64,000 nucleotides of DNA from Micrococcaceae bacterium Sec5.1 (GCA_039636795.1 CP143430.1:1-64000), one strand, 5' to 3'. Positions 39,644-49,759 are shown, numbered from the stretch's first letter. A program made the numbers and translations. The notes: generated by a model not told the origin, from the sequence alone.

Positions 39644-40217
39644 CGCTTAGTCCGGACTTCGGCGCGGGTTGTCTGGACGTCGGCACGCCTGCCGCTCGCT
39701 CCGCTTCAATGAGTGCGTGGGCAAGACGCTCGACGGCGGCCTGGTAGTCAGTCCCGGGTGTCACCCGGCAGCGCTCAGCCTCCCGCATAGCTCGGGCAAG
39801 TGCAGCCGTCTCGGCCGTTCTGACGTCCGTCATGGCTGGGAAGTCTATGGCCTGCCCGGGATCGAGTTCGTAGCGCTGCCACTGCTGGAGAACGCTCGCG
39901 TGGCGGGCGGCAGCTTCCGCAAAACCAGGACGACGCCGGGGCTCAGCTGAGTGGAGACGCTCCACCCTGCGGCTGGTCGCCAGCGTTGCTGCTGCAGTGG
40001 CCATCGCGACGAAGACCATGATCAGTCCGGCCGGCGCCCATTCCACTGCGGGAACCACGATGGCCGGAAGAATCACCACCAGGCCCGCGAAGAGATCCCA
40101 GAAGATCGTGTCCGGTTCCGGGCCGCGCCCATGCGTGAGTTTTCTGTGGAGGACGAACGTGGTTGCCGCTGTTGCGAGCACCAAGGCTACGCCCCACAGG
40201 AGCATCATGGCGGGCAT
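39633..40217 (-). CDS. Hypothetical membrane protein
   Basis: Unrecognised 194-residue protein. Three hydrophobic segments in the first 85 residues (MMLLWGVALVLATAATTFVL, DLFAGLVVILPAIVVPAV, LIMVFVAMATAAATLA), then a charged helical cytoplasmic part rich in Ala, Arg and Glu. ATG at 40217 has a strong GGAGG. The stop codon lies inside a REP-like palindrome. Confidence 0.7.
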   Translation of the reverse strand: MPAMMLLWGVALVLATAATTFVLHRKLTHGRGPEPDTIFWDLFAGLVVILPAIVVPAVEWAPAGLIMVFVAMATAAATLATSRRVERLHSAEPRRRPGFAEAAARHASVLQQWQRYELDPGQAIDFPAMTDVRTAETAALARAMREAERCRVTPGTDYQAAVERLAHALIEAERAAGVPTSRQPAPKSGLSAPR

Positions 40218-40330
40218 TTGACCACCTCCAGGCGAGTACGCGCTGCTGTGATTTCAGTATGCGCCAGAGTGTTTCCGGGCGACACCTCCCTCCGGACAAT
40301 TCACCGCTCCGCGGGCGTAGCCTAGGCACC

Positions 40331-40711
40331 ATGAGACTGAAAATGTGCAGCATCCACGTCAAGGACCCCGCTACGGCCCATGCTTTCTATACGGAAACGC
40401 TTGGCTTCGAAACCTTGATGGCCATGCCCGAGTACAACCTCTTCATCATCAAGGATCCCGGCGCAGATAACACTTCCGTGGGGCTCCTGCTGGAGCCCAG
40501 CGATAATCCGATCGGCGCCGACTACATGAATGCGTTGCATGAGGCTGGGCTGGCGACGATCACCTTTGGTGTGCCCGACGTCCAGGCTGAATATGAGCGT
40601 CTGCTGGCCGCCGGTGTGACGTTCCAGGGCGAACCCAGTGAGGATTTCTCCGGGATCAGCGCGGTCTTCGACGACGGGTGCGGGAACTTCGTCCAACTCC
40701 ACCAGGACTAG
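40331..40711 (+). CDS. VOC (glyoxalase/bleomycin-resistance fold) protein
   Basis: 126 residues, one vicinal oxygen chelate domain: IHVKDPATAHAFYTETLGFE near the start and AVFDDGCGNFVQLHQ at the end. ATG at 40331; the frame continues upstream without VOC similarity. Exact function unknown; such proteins act as dioxygenases, lyases or binding proteins. Confidence 0.85.
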   Translation: MRLKMCSIHVKDPATAHAFYTETLGFETLMAMPEYNLFIIKDPGADNTSVGLLLEPSDNPIGADYMNALHEAGLATITFGVPDVQAEYERLLAAGVTFQGEPSEDFSGISAVFDDGCGNFVQLHQD

Positions 40712-40736
40712 TTAAACAGCGGTGGCCCTTAACACC

Positions 40737-40766
40737 TGTGGCCGGGACCAAAGGGTCCCGGCCACA
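40737..40766. terminator. Terminator-like hairpin between convergent genes
   Basis: Perfect 13-bp stem TGTGGCCGGGACC with AAAG loop (40737-40749, 40754-40766), between the VOC gene and the DUF5997 gene. No clear T-run; bidirectional use is inferred. Confidence 0.65.
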
Positions 40767-40779
40767 GTCAAGCTCAAAA

Positions 40780-41229
40780 CTACGCGTGATCACGCTTTGA
40801 CGTCTTCGGGGCATCGCGCTTGGCCGCTGCGTTGTCCTTGGCTTCCTTGGTGGCTGCCTTCTTCGCAGCTTCGTCCTTGACCCGCTGGGCCTCGGCGCGG
40901 ACTGCAGCGTGGGTGGCGCGCTCCACAACCAACCACTGGGGCGGAGCTTGCAGCAGCTCGGTGATTTCCGCCGTCGTGAGTGCTTCTTCGACGCCGCCGC
41001 GGGCGAGGCCGCTGATGGAGACGTTCAGCTTCTGCGCCACCACAGGGCGCGGGTGCGGGCCGTTGCGGCGGAGCTCGGCGAGCCACTCCGGCGGGTTGGC
41101 CTGGAGTTCGGCGAATTCTTCGCGGGAGATGGACGAATCCTGGAACTCCTGGGGTGTCGCTGGCAGGTAGATGCCGAGTTTCTTGGCAACGGTTGCCGGT
41201 TTCATGGACTGGGAGTTCGAGGACGTCAT
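40780..41229 (-). CDS. DUF5997 family protein
   Basis: 149 residues starting MTSSNSQSMKPATVAKKLGIY. The DUF5997 core includes PPEWLAELRRNGPHPRPVVA and KLNVSISGLARGGV, which reads like a helix-turn-helix-type segment; the C-terminus is a Lys/Ala-rich basic tail. It is divergent from, and in related genomes usually paired with, the LysR-substrate-domain gene across 33 bp. DNA binding is inference. Confidence 0.8.
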   Translation of the reverse strand: MTSSNSQSMKPATVAKKLGIYLPATPQEFQDSSISREEFAELQANPPEWLAELRRNGPHPRPVVAQKLNVSISGLARGGVEEALTTAEITELLQAPPQWLVVERATHAAVRAEAQRVKDEAAKKAATKEAKDNAAAKRDAPKTSKRDHA

Positions 41230-41262
41230 GCTTCAAGGGTATCTGGCCGGTACTGTGAGTGT

Positions 41263-41988
41263 GTGCCAGCCGCTGAAGAATCCACCCAAACAACCGAGCC
41301 CCCCACCGAGCTTCGCTTCGCTTATGTTGCGGGTGTGACCCCTGGGAAATGGATCCGGCGATGGGAAGAGCGGATGCCGGACGTCCCGTTGCACGCGTTC
41401 ATGTCCGACGACGGCGAGCAGCTTTCGGTTTTGCGCGACGGTTCCGCTGACCTTAGCTTTGTTCGGTTGCCCGTGGACAAGGAAGGCCTGAACGTCATTC
41501 CCCTCTATGAAGAGCAGCCAGTGGTGGTCGCTCCAAAGGGGCACGAGATCTCAGTGTTCGAAGAAGTAGCGCTGGAGGACCTGTCCGAGGAGAACTTCCT
41601 GGATGTGGAAGAAATGGGCGGGCCCGATATGGCCTTGCAGGTGGTGGCTTCGGGAGCGGGATTGGCAATCCTGCCGATGTCAGTCGCCCGGCACCTGAAT
41701 AACAAACAGACCGTGATGCGTCTTTTAACAGGCGCTCCCGGAACGCAGATTGGACTCGCTTGGCTTGCTGGAACAGATAGCCCGGTGATCGAGGAGTTCA
41801 TCGGTATTGTGCGCGGCCGGACTGCGCAGAGTTCACGCCAACCGTCCGCCCAGCAGGAGAAGCCGAAGAAGGCGCCCAAGCCGGATCGTCGCGGGGGCGG
41901 GGCCAAGAAGCCTGCCGTCGCGCAGCGATATGCGCCGAATCCTGATAAAGGCCGCGGCAAGGGTTCGCGCAAGAAGGGCAAGCGCTAG
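41263..41988 (+). CDS. LysR substrate-binding-domain protein without helix-turn-helix
   Basis: 241 residues from GTG 41263. The domain matches the effector-binding part of LysR regulators (LRFAYVAGVTPGKWIRRW, VVVAPKGHEISV, VVASGAGLAILPMSVARHL), but no N-terminal DNA-binding domain exists. The C-terminal 60 residues are highly basic (KPDRRGGGAKKP, KGRGKGSRKKGKR). It may act with the divergent DUF5997 protein. The start is uncertain since the ribosome site is weak. Confidence 0.8.
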   Translation: MPAAEESTQTTEPPTELRFAYVAGVTPGKWIRRWEERMPDVPLHAFMSDDGEQLSVLRDGSADLSFVRLPVDKEGLNVIPLYEEQPVVVAPKGHEISVFEEVALEDLSEENFLDVEEMGGPDMALQVVASGAGLAILPMSVARHLNNKQTVMRLLTGAPGTQIGLAWLAGTDSPVIEEFIGIVRGRTAQSSRQPSAQQEKPKKAPKPDRRGGGAKKPAVAQRYAPNPDKGRGKGSRKKGKR

Positions 41989-42687
41989 TTATTCGCCGTG
42001 GATCGCGGCCTGCTGTTGCTCTGACCTGTTGAGGTAGGCGAGTAGAAGGTCCCCGGCGCGCTCCAGGTCGCCGGATTCGAGTGCCGAGCAAATCTGCTCG
42101 TTTTCCTTGAGCCAGTCGCTGTAGAAGTGCGCGTTCATGGTGGCCTTGTGAAAGTAGAGACGCATCTCAGCGAGTACTTGGGTCATGATCGTGTTCAGCC
42201 TCCCGCTTTCGGCAAGGGCAACGATCGCCCCGTGGAAATGCTGGTTGGCACTCCCCAGGCCCTCGTTGTCATTGGCGGCTGCTGCGCGCTTTCCCTCCTC
42301 GACGGCGGCCCTGACGGCGGCAATGCGTGCGGGGGAACCGCCGGCACGGATGGAACTGACCTCAATCGCGCGGCGGACAGTATAGACATCGTGGATGTCC
42401 CCTACTTCAAGCGTGGCGACGTACACGCCCCGGTTGGGATGACGGACCAGGAGTCGTTCGCTGGCTAGTTCCGCGAAGGCTTCACGGACGGTGTTGCGCG
42501 AAACGCCCAGATCCTCGGCGATGGTGGCTTCCGTGAGCTTGGCACCTGGCACGAGGAAGCCCTCGGCCAGCTGGTAGCGCAGTTCCTCGGCGACCCTCTC
42601 GGCAACCGAAGGCACCCGAAGGCGCATACGGGCGCCGGCGCTGTCGATGCCAGTTCTTTCGCTGAATTCCTGATCTGCACTGGCCAT
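41989..42687 (-). CDS. GntR-family regulator (FCD type) of the 5-oxoprolinase cluster
   Basis: 232 residues from ATG 42687. Winged helix-turn-helix (KLTEATIAEDLGVSRNTVRE) and FCD domain (VYTVRRAIEVSSIRAG, QHFHGAIVALAESGR). A longer frame to 42774 would cross the likely operator and promoter. It is divergent from pxpA, so it likely controls that operon and itself. Confidence 0.88.
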   Translation of the reverse strand: MASADQEFSERTGIDSAGARMRLRVPSVAERVAEELRYQLAEGFLVPGAKLTEATIAEDLGVSRNTVREAFAELASERLLVRHPNRGVYVATLEVGDIHDVYTVRRAIEVSSIRAGGSPARIAAVRAAVEEGKRAAAANDNEGLGSANQHFHGAIVALAESGRLNTIMTQVLAEMRLYFHKATMNAHFYSDWLKENEQICSALESGDLERAGDLLLAYLNRSEQQQAAIHGE

Positions 42688-42726
42688 GACACCAAAATTA
42701 CACGATTGCCAAAAATTAGGATCGCT

Positions 42727-42743
42727 GGATTGTTGAACAATCC
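42727..42743. promoter_or_regulatory. GntR-type operator candidate
   Basis: GGATTGTTGAACAATCC, a perfect palindrome with 8-bp arms and one central base, 40 bp upstream of the GntR start and 53 bp before pxpA. Confidence 0.65.
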
Positions 42744-42796
42744 GGTAATCTGTTGCATCCTTGATGTAACGCACATCACGAGGCAGGAATCACATC

Positions 42797-43555
42797 ATGG
42801 CAATCATCGACCTGAACAGCGACGTCGGAGAGTCCTTCGGACGTTGGACGCTGGGCGACGACGCAGCCATGTTCGAATCCGTTTCCAGTGCCAACGTTGC
42901 GTGCGGATTCCACGCTGGCGACCCCAGCGTGATCCGCAGCACCTGCAAGAAGGCGGTTGAGGCCGGCGTCGTGATCGGCGCCCATGTCGGGTACCGGGAT
43001 CTTGCAGGATTCGGCCGCCGCTTCCTGGACATTGATCCCATGGAACTGGCAGACGATGTGGTTTACCAGATCGGCGCCCTGCAAGCGCTGGCGGCCGCGA
43101 CGGGTGCGAGCGTCCAATACGTGAAGCCCCACGGCGGTCTCTACAACGCGATCGTCACGCACACCGAGCAGGCAAAGGCCGTGGTTGAGGCTGTGAAATC
43201 AGTCGATCCCAACCTTCCGATCCTCGGTCTCCCCGGTTCCGAAGTCCTCCGTCTTGCAGATGCAGCTGGACTTCGTGGAGTTTCCGAAGCTTTCGCGGAC
43301 CGCGCCTACAACCCGGACGGAACCCTCGTCCCACGCACCCAGCCAGGCGCCGTCCTTCACGATCCCGCCGAAGTGGCGGAGCACGTTGTGCGGATGGCCA
43401 CCGAACAGTCTGTCAGGACCATCGATGGTTCCATCCTGAAGATCCGCGCGGAGAGCATCTGCGTGCATGGTGACTCACCAGGAGCCGTCGCGATGGCTAC
43501 CGCGGTGAAGTCCGCTCTCGACGACGCCGGCGTCAGCATCGGCTCGTTCCTCTAA
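42797..43555 (+). CDS. pxpA: 5-oxoprolinase subunit A (LamB/YcsF family)
   Basis: With PxpB and PxpC hydrolyses 5-oxoproline to glutamate using ATP. 252 residues; N-terminal [11 protein letters not shown] and central VKPHGGLYN match the YcsF family. ATG at 42797 after an AGGCAGGAA-type ribosome site. First gene of a rightward cluster with a transporter and fused pxpBC. Confidence 0.92.
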   Translation: MAIIDLNSDVGESFGRWTLGDDAAMFESVSSANVACGFHAGDPSVIRSTCKKAVEAGVVIGAHVGYRDLAGFGRRFLDIDPMELADDVVYQIGALQALAAATGASVQYVKPHGGLYNAIVTHTEQAKAVVEAVKSVDPNLPILGLPGSEVLRLADAAGLRGVSEAFADRAYNPDGTLVPRTQPGAVLHDPAEVAEHVVRMATEQSVRTIDGSILKIRAESICVHGDSPGAVAMATAVKSALDDAGVSIGSFL

Positions 43556-43600
43556 ATCACCAAGCTTGAGCACAACCCCCTCATCCCCCCGGAGGAAACC

Positions 43601-44935
43601 ATGACCAGCACCAACGCAGCCAAGGCCGTGACAAGGAAGCCACCGGCTGGCGCCCTCAAGGCTTACGTAGCCAGCCTCACCGGCACATCGCTTGAGTATT
43701 ACGACTTTGCGATCTACTCTGTGGCTTCGGCCCTGGTGTTCCCGAAGATCTTCTTCCCCGGCAACGATGAGTTCGTTGCACTACTGCTCTCCTTCTCAGC
43801 CTTTGCCGTGGGCTACTTGGCCCGTCCAATCGGTGGCGTCATTTTTGGCCGCTTGGGCGACAAGATTGGCCGCAAGTACGTCCTGGTATTCACGCTCGTA
43901 CTTATCGGACTCGCGACCGTCCTCATCGGTGCGCTGCCCGATTACTCAGTGATCGGCGTGGCCGCACCCACCATCCTGGTTCTTCTTCGCCTCGCCCAGG
44001 GCATCGGCGTCGGCGGCGAATGGGGCGGAGCGGTTCTGCTGTCCAGCGAATTCGGCGACCCCAACAAGCGTGGCTTCTGGTCCTCCGCTGCACAGATCGG
44101 CCCGCCCGCAGGCAACCTGATGGCCAACGGCGTGCTCGCCATCCTTGCTGCTTCGTTGAGTAACGAGGCCTTCCTCTCTTGGGGCTGGCGCGTCGCCTTC
44201 CTGGCCTCCGCACTCCTGGTGGGCTTTGGTCTGATCATCCGCCTCAAGCTCGAAGAAACCCCCGTCTTCAAGGCGATCCAGGCCCACGGCGAACGACCCA
44301 AGGCACCCATCAAGGAGGTCTTCACCACCGAACCCAAGGCCTTGGTTTCGGCAGCGCTGTCCCGGGTCTGCCCAGACGTTCTCTACGCGCTGTTCACGGT
44401 GTTTGTTGCGGTGTACGCCACCAAGCAGCTTGGCATGACCACGGGCAATGTCCTGGCAGCCATCCTCATCGGTTCCGCGTTCCAGCTGTTCCTCATTCCG
44501 TTGGCCGGCGCCCTTACCGATCGCTTCAACCGCCGCCTTGTCTACGGCGTCACGGCCGCCGCTACGGCCGTCTATATTCCCCTGTTCTTCCTCATGATCC
44601 AGGGCAAGTCCGTGGTCATGCTGACCATCGGCACGGTGATCGGCTTGGCGCTCCACGCCTTCATGTATGGCCCGCAGGCCGCCTTCATCACTGAGCAGTT
44701 CCCCGCGCGCCTGCGCTACGCCGGCAGCTCGTTGGCTTACACACTCGCGGGCGTGATTGGTGGAGCCGTTGCGCCCATCATCTTCACGGCTCTCTATGGT
44801 GCGGCCTCCGGTGGCTGGTATTTGATCGCGGGGTACCTCGTCCTGACAGCAGTTGTCACGATCGTGGGCATGGTCCTGGGCCGGGATCCGAAGCCCGAAG
44901 AAGACGTTCGCCTGCTTCAGGGGTCGGCCGCCTAA
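43601..44935 (+). CDS. MFS transporter, metabolite:H+ symporter type
   Basis: 444 residues with 12 predicted membrane helices. MHS-type motifs: TGTSLEYYDFAIYSVASAL, RPIGGVIFGRLGDKIGRK and GIGVGGEWGGAVLL. ATG at 43601 with GGAGG. The cluster context suggests uptake of 5-oxoproline or a related acid; this is inference. Confidence 0.88.
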   Translation: MTSTNAAKAVTRKPPAGALKAYVASLTGTSLEYYDFAIYSVASALVFPKIFFPGNDEFVALLLSFSAFAVGYLARPIGGVIFGRLGDKIGRKYVLVFTLVLIGLATVLIGALPDYSVIGVAAPTILVLLRLAQGIGVGGEWGGAVLLSSEFGDPNKRGFWSSAAQIGPPAGNLMANGVLAILAASLSNEAFLSWGWRVAFLASALLVGFGLIIRLKLEETPVFKAIQAHGERPKAPIKEVFTTEPKALVSAALSRVCPDVLYALFTVFVAVYATKQLGMTTGNVLAAILIGSAFQLFLIPLAGALTDRFNRRLVYGVTAAATAVYIPLFFLMIQGKSVVMLTIGTVIGLALHAFMYGPQAAFITEQFPARLRYAGSSLAYTLAGVIGGAVAPIIFTALYGAASGGWYLIAGYLVLTAVVTIVGMVLGRDPKPEEDVRLLQGSAA

Positions 44936-44965
44936 TTGGCGGCGAAGCGGATGATGGAGACCGTG

Positions 44966-46636
44966 ATGCAAACGACCACCGCGAAGCAATCGGCTACAGC
45001 GAAGCAATTGGCTACAGCGAAAAGGGTCCGCTCCGTGCGACCCGTCGGCACCCGTGCCGTCCTTGCGGAGCTGGATGGGCTGCAGGACGTACTGGCCCTG
45101 CAGGATATGCTCTACAAGTCTCCACTCCCGGGCCAGGTAGACGTCCTGGCAGCAGCCGAAACAGTGATGGTCGTTGGCGAATCCGCTGCGGCAACGCGCG
45201 CCATCGGCGCCCGTTTGCTCGAACTGGAACTCACCGCGACCGAGGTTACTGACTCCGGGCTGGTGGTCATCGATACCGTGTACGACGGCGATGACCTCGC
45301 CGATGTCGCGGAGCTCACCGGGCTGAGCGTGGAGGGCGTCATTGCAGCCCACACAGGCCAGATCTGGACTGTTGCATTCGCAGGCTTCGCTCCCGGATTC
45401 GGCTACATGGTGGGCGAGAACGAAGTCCTCACGGTTCCCCGCCGCTCCTCGCCGCGCACCGCAGTTCCCGCTGGATCCGTGGCCCTCGGCGGTCAGTACT
45501 CGGCTGTCTATCCCCGGCGTTCTCCCGGCGGTTGGCAGCTGATTGGCCGAACGGGAGCCCGAATGTGGGACCTTGACCGTCCCCAACCGGCCCTGGTTCG
45601 GCCCGGTGACAGAGTGCAGTACCGCGCTGTTCGGGAGGTTGTCACAGCCGGTGCCGAGCATCAAGCTGAACCCGACGCTGATCACCACACGGACTCCGGC
45701 CTACGGATACTCAACCCCGGCGCTCAGAGCATCATCGAGGATCTGGGCCGCAGAGGCTACGGGGCCTTGGGGGTTTCGGCGGCCGGTGCCTTGGACCGGG
45801 CATCGCTCCGCCGGGCCAACCGTCTTGTCGGCAACACTTCCTCGGCCGCAGCCATCGAGACCGTCAATGGCGGGCTGACCGTGGAAGCGGTTGGGGATCA
45901 GGTGATTGCCGTGACAGGTGCACCTACCACCCTGACCGTCCAGTCGCCGTCGTCGACTGATTCCGAGGAGTCTGACGACGCCCAGGACGCAGTGCGCAGC
46001 GTCGCGATGGCTGCTCCATTCGCCTTGCTCCATGGTGAAGTACTTACCCTCGGACCGCCCGAGGCCGGGTTCCGGAACTACGTCGCAATCCGCGGCGGCA
46101 TCGCGGTTCCCGAAGTCCTGGGGAGTCGTTCGGCCGATACGATGTCCGGGATCGGACCCGCCCCACTGGTGATTGGGCAGGAGCTCCCGACGGGCGATGC
46201 CACGGATTCAACGGCCGTTGGAAGCCCGGAGTTGCAACCGGAATTTCCGGGTACCGGTGTGACTGTGCTCGAGGTGGTTCCGGGACCCCGTGCTGATTGG
46301 TTCGATCAATCGGCCATCGAGTCCCTAACAAGCCAGGAATGGCTGGTCACACCACAATCCAACCGCGTCGGCATGCGATTGGACGGTACTCCTCTCCAGC
46401 GCGCCCGCGAGGGTGAACTTCCCAGTGAGGGGACTATGGCTGGTGCCCTCCAGATCCCGCCCGCCGGCCTCCCCGTTTTGTTCTTGGCCGACCATCCCAT
46501 TACCGGTGGTTACCCCGTAATCGGCGTGGTTCGCGACGAACACCTTGACCTTGCCGGGCAAGTGCCTATTGGCGGACGGATCCGGTTCCGGATGGTCCCC
46601 GATTCCCCCGACTTCACAAAGACCCCAGAGAAGTGA
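44966..46636 (+). CDS. Fused 5-oxoprolinase subunits B and C (KipI-KipA / AHS1-AHS2)
   Basis: 556 residues from ATG 44966 (GGAGA at 44955-44959); TTG at 44936 and other ATGs are alternatives. The PxpB/KipI part (about 25-220) shows [15 protein letters not shown] and [15 protein letters not shown]; the PxpC/KipA part (about 245-550) shows [22 protein letters not shown]. In E. coli these are separate. The same two domains form the carboxyltransferase region of urea carboxylase. The start has an 18-nt tandem repeat (44981-45016) coding [12 protein letters not shown]. Confidence 0.9.
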   Translation: MQTTTAKQSATAKQLATAKRVRSVRPVGTRAVLAELDGLQDVLALQDMLYKSPLPGQVDVLAAAETVMVVGESAAATRAIGARLLELELTATEVTDSGLVVIDTVYDGDDLADVAELTGLSVEGVIAAHTGQIWTVAFAGFAPGFGYMVGENEVLTVPRRSSPRTAVPAGSVALGGQYSAVYPRRSPGGWQLIGRTGARMWDLDRPQPALVRPGDRVQYRAVREVVTAGAEHQAEPDADHHTDSGLRILNPGAQSIIEDLGRRGYGALGVSAAGALDRASLRRANRLVGNTSSAAAIETVNGGLTVEAVGDQVIAVTGAPTTLTVQSPSSTDSEESDDAQDAVRSVAMAAPFALLHGEVLTLGPPEAGFRNYVAIRGGIAVPEVLGSRSADTMSGIGPAPLVIGQELPTGDATDSTAVGSPELQPEFPGTGVTVLEVVPGPRADWFDQSAIESLTSQEWLVTPQSNRVGMRLDGTPLQRAREGELPSEGTMAGALQIPPAGLPVLFLADHPITGGYPVIGVVRDEHLDLAGQVPIGGRIRFRMVPDSPDFTKTPEK

Positions 46637-46643
46637 GTATTTG

Positions 46644-48419
46644 ATGCGAAAGGTCCTGATTGCGAACCGCGGAGAGATCGCCGTTCGCGTCGCCCGAGCC
46701 TGCGATGACGCCGGCATTTCGTCCGTGGCCGTCTACGCGGACATCGACGCCGACGCCATGCACGTAGGTGCTGCGGATGAAGCCTATAGCCTGGGCGGAA
46801 ACAGCCCTGCTGAGACCTACCTGAACGTTGGGAAGCTGCTCGCCGTTGCGGAACAGTCGGGGGCTGACGCCGTCCATCCCGGCTATGGCTTCCTCTCGGA
46901 AAACGCCGACTTTGCGCAAGCAGTCCTCGACGCCGGACTCGAGTGGATCGGTCCCTCGCCTGAGTCGATCCGACAGTTGGGCAACAAGATCACGGCCCGC
47001 GAGATCGCCATCCGTGCTGGTGCGCCTCTTGTGGCCGGCAGTGATGGGCCGGTTGCCACTGCCGCCGAAGCCCGGGCCTTTGCCGAGGAACACGGACTTC
47101 CGGTCGCTATCAAGGCTGCCTTCGGCGGGGGTGGTCGGGGGCTCAAGGTGGTCCGCGAACTCGCCGAAGTGGAGGAGGCTTTCGATTCCGCAGTGCGTGA
47201 AGCCATCACAGCATTCGGGCGCGGTGAATGCTTCGTGGAACAGTACCTGGACAGGCCGCGGCACGTGGAGGCGCAGGTCATCGCCGATACCCATGGCAAC
47301 GTCGTTGTGGTGGGTACGCGCGACTGCTCCCTCCAACGCCGTCACCAGAAGCTCGTGGAAGAGGCACCTGCACCTTTCCTCAGCGATTCCCAGCAGCAAC
47401 AAATCTATGACGCCGCCAAAGCGATCGTCCGCGAGGCCGGCTACTACGGCGCCGGGACTGTTGAATTCCTGGTCTCCGCAGATGGGGCCGTGGCCTTCCT
47501 TGAGGTAAACACGCGCCTGCAGGTGGAGCACCCGATAACCGAGGAAACGGCTGGGATTGACCTCGTTCAGGAGCAGTTCCGTATTGCGGCCGGTCTGCCC
47601 TTGAGCATTACAGAGGATCCTCTAGCCCGCGGCCATTCGTTTGAGTTCCGCATCAACGCTGAGGACGTTGGCCGCGGATTCCTGCCCTCCCCGGGCGCAG
47701 TGGCATCGTTCCAAGCGCCCACGGGTCCCGGCATTCGTTTGGACACCGGCGTGCGGGCGGGCTCGTTTATTGCACCGCAGTTTGATTCGCTCTTGGCCAA
47801 ATTGATTGTTACTGGTGCCGACCGCCAGCAAGCGCTGCGGCGTGCACGCCGTGCACTTGCCGAAATGGAGATCACCGGACTGCCCACCGTGTTGCCGTTC
47901 CACCGCGCTGTAGTGGAGTCCGATGACTTTACATCCGTAGCCGGGCTGCGCGTTCACACCCGATGGATCGAGACAGACTTCGCAGACCAGATCCCCGTTG
48001 ATTCCGAATACAACGTGGTTGCCCCGAGTGGGGTGCGGCGCACCATCACCGTTGATGTCGACGGCAAGCGGCTGGCCGTGGGACTTCCGGCTGATCTTCT
48101 GGATGGTTGGGCGCGGTCAGGGCAGGGGCTCCCCTCAGGTTCGGTTGTCACTGGGCTACCGAGTGATTACCTGGAAGGACCTGATTCAGGGGGAGAATCG
48201 CCAGCGGAGTCAGCTCTGGTCTCCACCATGGCCGGCACAGTGGTGAAGTGGCTCGTGGAGCCCGGGACCGAAGTCTTGGCAGGTGACCCCTTGCTGGTGG
48301 TGGAGGCCATGAAGATGGAAACGCAGGTGGCAGCACACCGTGCAGGTACGCTCTCTGAGGTGCTCTCGGCACCCGGCGGTGTGGTGACCGCGGGAGCCGT
48401 GCTGGCCCACATTCAGTAG
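46644..48419 (+). CDS. Biotin carboxylase with C-terminal biotin carrier domain
   Basis: 591 residues from ATG 46644, 7 bp after pxpBC. Biotin carboxylase domain: [35 protein letters not shown]-grasp [13 protein letters not shown] and [12 protein letters not shown]-terminal carrier with biotinyl-lysine motif [10 protein letters not shown]. Resembles acetyl/propionyl-CoA carboxylase alpha subunits, but no carboxyltransferase beta gene is nearby. Adjacent AHS1-AHS2 domains suggest a split urea-carboxylase-like enzyme. Confidence 0.9.
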   Translation: MRKVLIANRGEIAVRVARACDDAGISSVAVYADIDADAMHVGAADEAYSLGGNSPAETYLNVGKLLAVAEQSGADAVHPGYGFLSENADFAQAVLDAGLEWIGPSPESIRQLGNKITAREIAIRAGAPLVAGSDGPVATAAEARAFAEEHGLPVAIKAAFGGGGRGLKVVRELAEVEEAFDSAVREAITAFGRGECFVEQYLDRPRHVEAQVIADTHGNVVVVGTRDCSLQRRHQKLVEEAPAPFLSDSQQQQIYDAAKAIVREAGYYGAGTVEFLVSADGAVAFLEVNTRLQVEHPITEETAGIDLVQEQFRIAAGLPLSITEDPLARGHSFEFRINAEDVGRGFLPSPGAVASFQAPTGPGIRLDTGVRAGSFIAPQFDSLLAKLIVTGADRQQALRRARRALAEMEITGLPTVLPFHRAVVESDDFTSVAGLRVHTRWIETDFADQIPVDSEYNVVAPSGVRRTITVDVDGKRLAVGLPADLLDGWARSGQGLPSGSVVTGLPSDYLEGPDSGGESPAESALVSTMAGTVVKWLVEPGTEVLAGDPLLVVEAMKMETQVAAHRAGTLSEVLSAPGGVVTAGAVLAHIQ

Positions 48420-48435
48420 TAGCTACTAGTCTGTG

Positions 48436-48483
48436 GCCAACCCGCTATTCCGTGGCTGGGCAGCAACGGAATAGCGGCTTGGC
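48436..48483. terminator. Long hairpin between convergent genes
   Basis: 18-nt arms (48436-48453, 48466-48483) pair with one mismatch, core CCGCTATTCCGT, 12-nt loop, between the biotin carboxylase and alditol oxidase genes. Bidirectional terminator likely; no T-run. Confidence 0.65.
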
Positions 48484-48505
48484 AACGTGATGGGCGCGAA
48501 TGGTT

Positions 48506-49759
48506 CTAGGCGTGCGTCGCCGCAGAGATGCCCAGCACACTTTCCAGCAGGTCATTCCGGAACTTGCCCGAAGGGTCCTTGGTGACGGCGAGGCTGCAGA
48601 AGTCCTCGAAGCGCGGATAGAGAGCGGCGAAGTCGTACAGGCTTGGCGTGAAGAGCTTGCCCCAGTGCGGCCTCGCGCCGAAGGGACGCAGTGCTTCCTC
48701 CAGTTCCGGCAGTACCGCTTCCACCTGGGCTTGCAGTGGCTTCCACGTGAAGTGAAGGGCGACGCTTTGCTGCCGATAGAACGGGCTGAGCCAGAACTCA
48801 TCAGCGGCTACTGTCCGGATTTCGGAGATGAACAGCAGGGGTGCCAGCTTGTCCGCCAGCTCTCGGACAGCTTCAAGCGCTGCGGGTGCGTGCTCCAATG
48901 GCAGCAGGAATTCGCTCTGCAGCTCCTCACCGTTGCTTGGTGTGAATTCGTGGCGGAAATGCGGCAGGCGGTCCAGCCATTTGCCGGGCTCGTCCAGCTG
49001 CCCCGTGCAGTTCTCCGCAGACATGTCCGGCAAAGGATGCATCGCCGTCGTGGCTGCGGTTGCTCCGAACAGGTCCGGCAACGGAGCTTCGGTGTCCAGC
49101 GCCTTGAGCCAGACCTGCGGGATGGACTCGCCGGTGTAATTGGTGAAGAAGCTGACGCTGTACGCGGCAGATGCGATGTTTGCGAAGTCAGACAGGGCCC
49201 GCTCCCATGGAAGTCCCGTGAGCACACGCTGCCGCATCTGATAGCTCGGCCGGACGGCCAATTCCAGTCCTGTGACGATCCCAAGGGCGCCGAGTCCCAC
49301 AACGCTGGCGAGGAACTCGTCGTCGTCCGGCGTAAGCGTCACTAGCTCGCCGTTTGCACGCACCAGATTAATGCTTTCGACGGCGCCAGCCAGGGAGGGA
49401 TTGCCGACACCACTGCCGTGCGTCCCGGTTTGGATGGCTCCCGCTACCGAGATGTGGGGGAGCGAGGCGAGGTTGTGGATGGCATAACCCTGTTCCTCAA
49501 CTGCCCGGCATAGTGCGCCATAGCTGATGCCGCCGCTGACCTTGACGGTGCCCTTTGAGGGATCAAGTGAGATTTCCTGGGGCAAGGCATCCAGGAGAAG
49601 GTGGATGCCATCGGTGTCTGCGACGTTGTTGAACGAGTGGCGGGAACCGAGGGCCTTGATCCGCGACGCGTTGGCAACAAGCTCCCGCAGCTGGTCCACG
49701 GACGTGGGCCTCTGGACTTCGGCGGACGAGTACTCGAGGTTTCCTGCCCAGTTCTTCAT
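48506..49759 (-). CDS. Alditol oxidase-like FAD enzyme
   Basis: Oxidises sugar alcohols such as xylitol or sorbitol to aldoses with peroxide release. 417 residues, very like the recalled Streptomyces AldO: NWAGNLEYSSAEVQRP start, FAD motifs LGSRHSFN and SLPHISVAGAIQTGTHGSG, and RPHWGKLFT at the C-terminus. The His in the GTHGSG region is the probable covalent FAD site. ATG at 49759. A LacI-type palindrome lies upstream. Confidence 0.88.
   Translation of the reverse strand: MKNWAGNLEYSSAEVQRPTSVDQLRELVANASRIKALGSRHSFNNVADTDGIHLLLDALPQEISLDPSKGTVKVSGGISYGALCRAVEEQGYAIHNLASLPHISVAGAIQTGTHGSGVGNPSLAGAVESINLVRANGELVTLTPDDDEFLASVVGLGALGIVTGLELAVRPSYQMRQRVLTGLPWERALSDFANIASAAYSVSFFTNYTGESIPQVWLKALDTEAPLPDLFGATAATTAMHPLPDMSAENCTGQLDEPGKWLDRLPHFRHEFTPSNGEELQSEFLLPLEHAPAALEAVRELADKLAPLLFISEIRTVAADEFWLSPFYRQQSVALHFTWKPLQAQVEAVLPELEEALRPFGARPHWGKLFTPSLYDFAALYPRFEDFCSLAVTKDPSGKFRNDLLESVLGISAATHA

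Noticed and set aside
43946..45688. A 580-codon open frame on the minus strand opposite the MFS and pxpBC genes
   Set aside because: It has no recognisable domain, its composition follows the codon pattern of the opposite genes, and both plus-strand genes are well supported.
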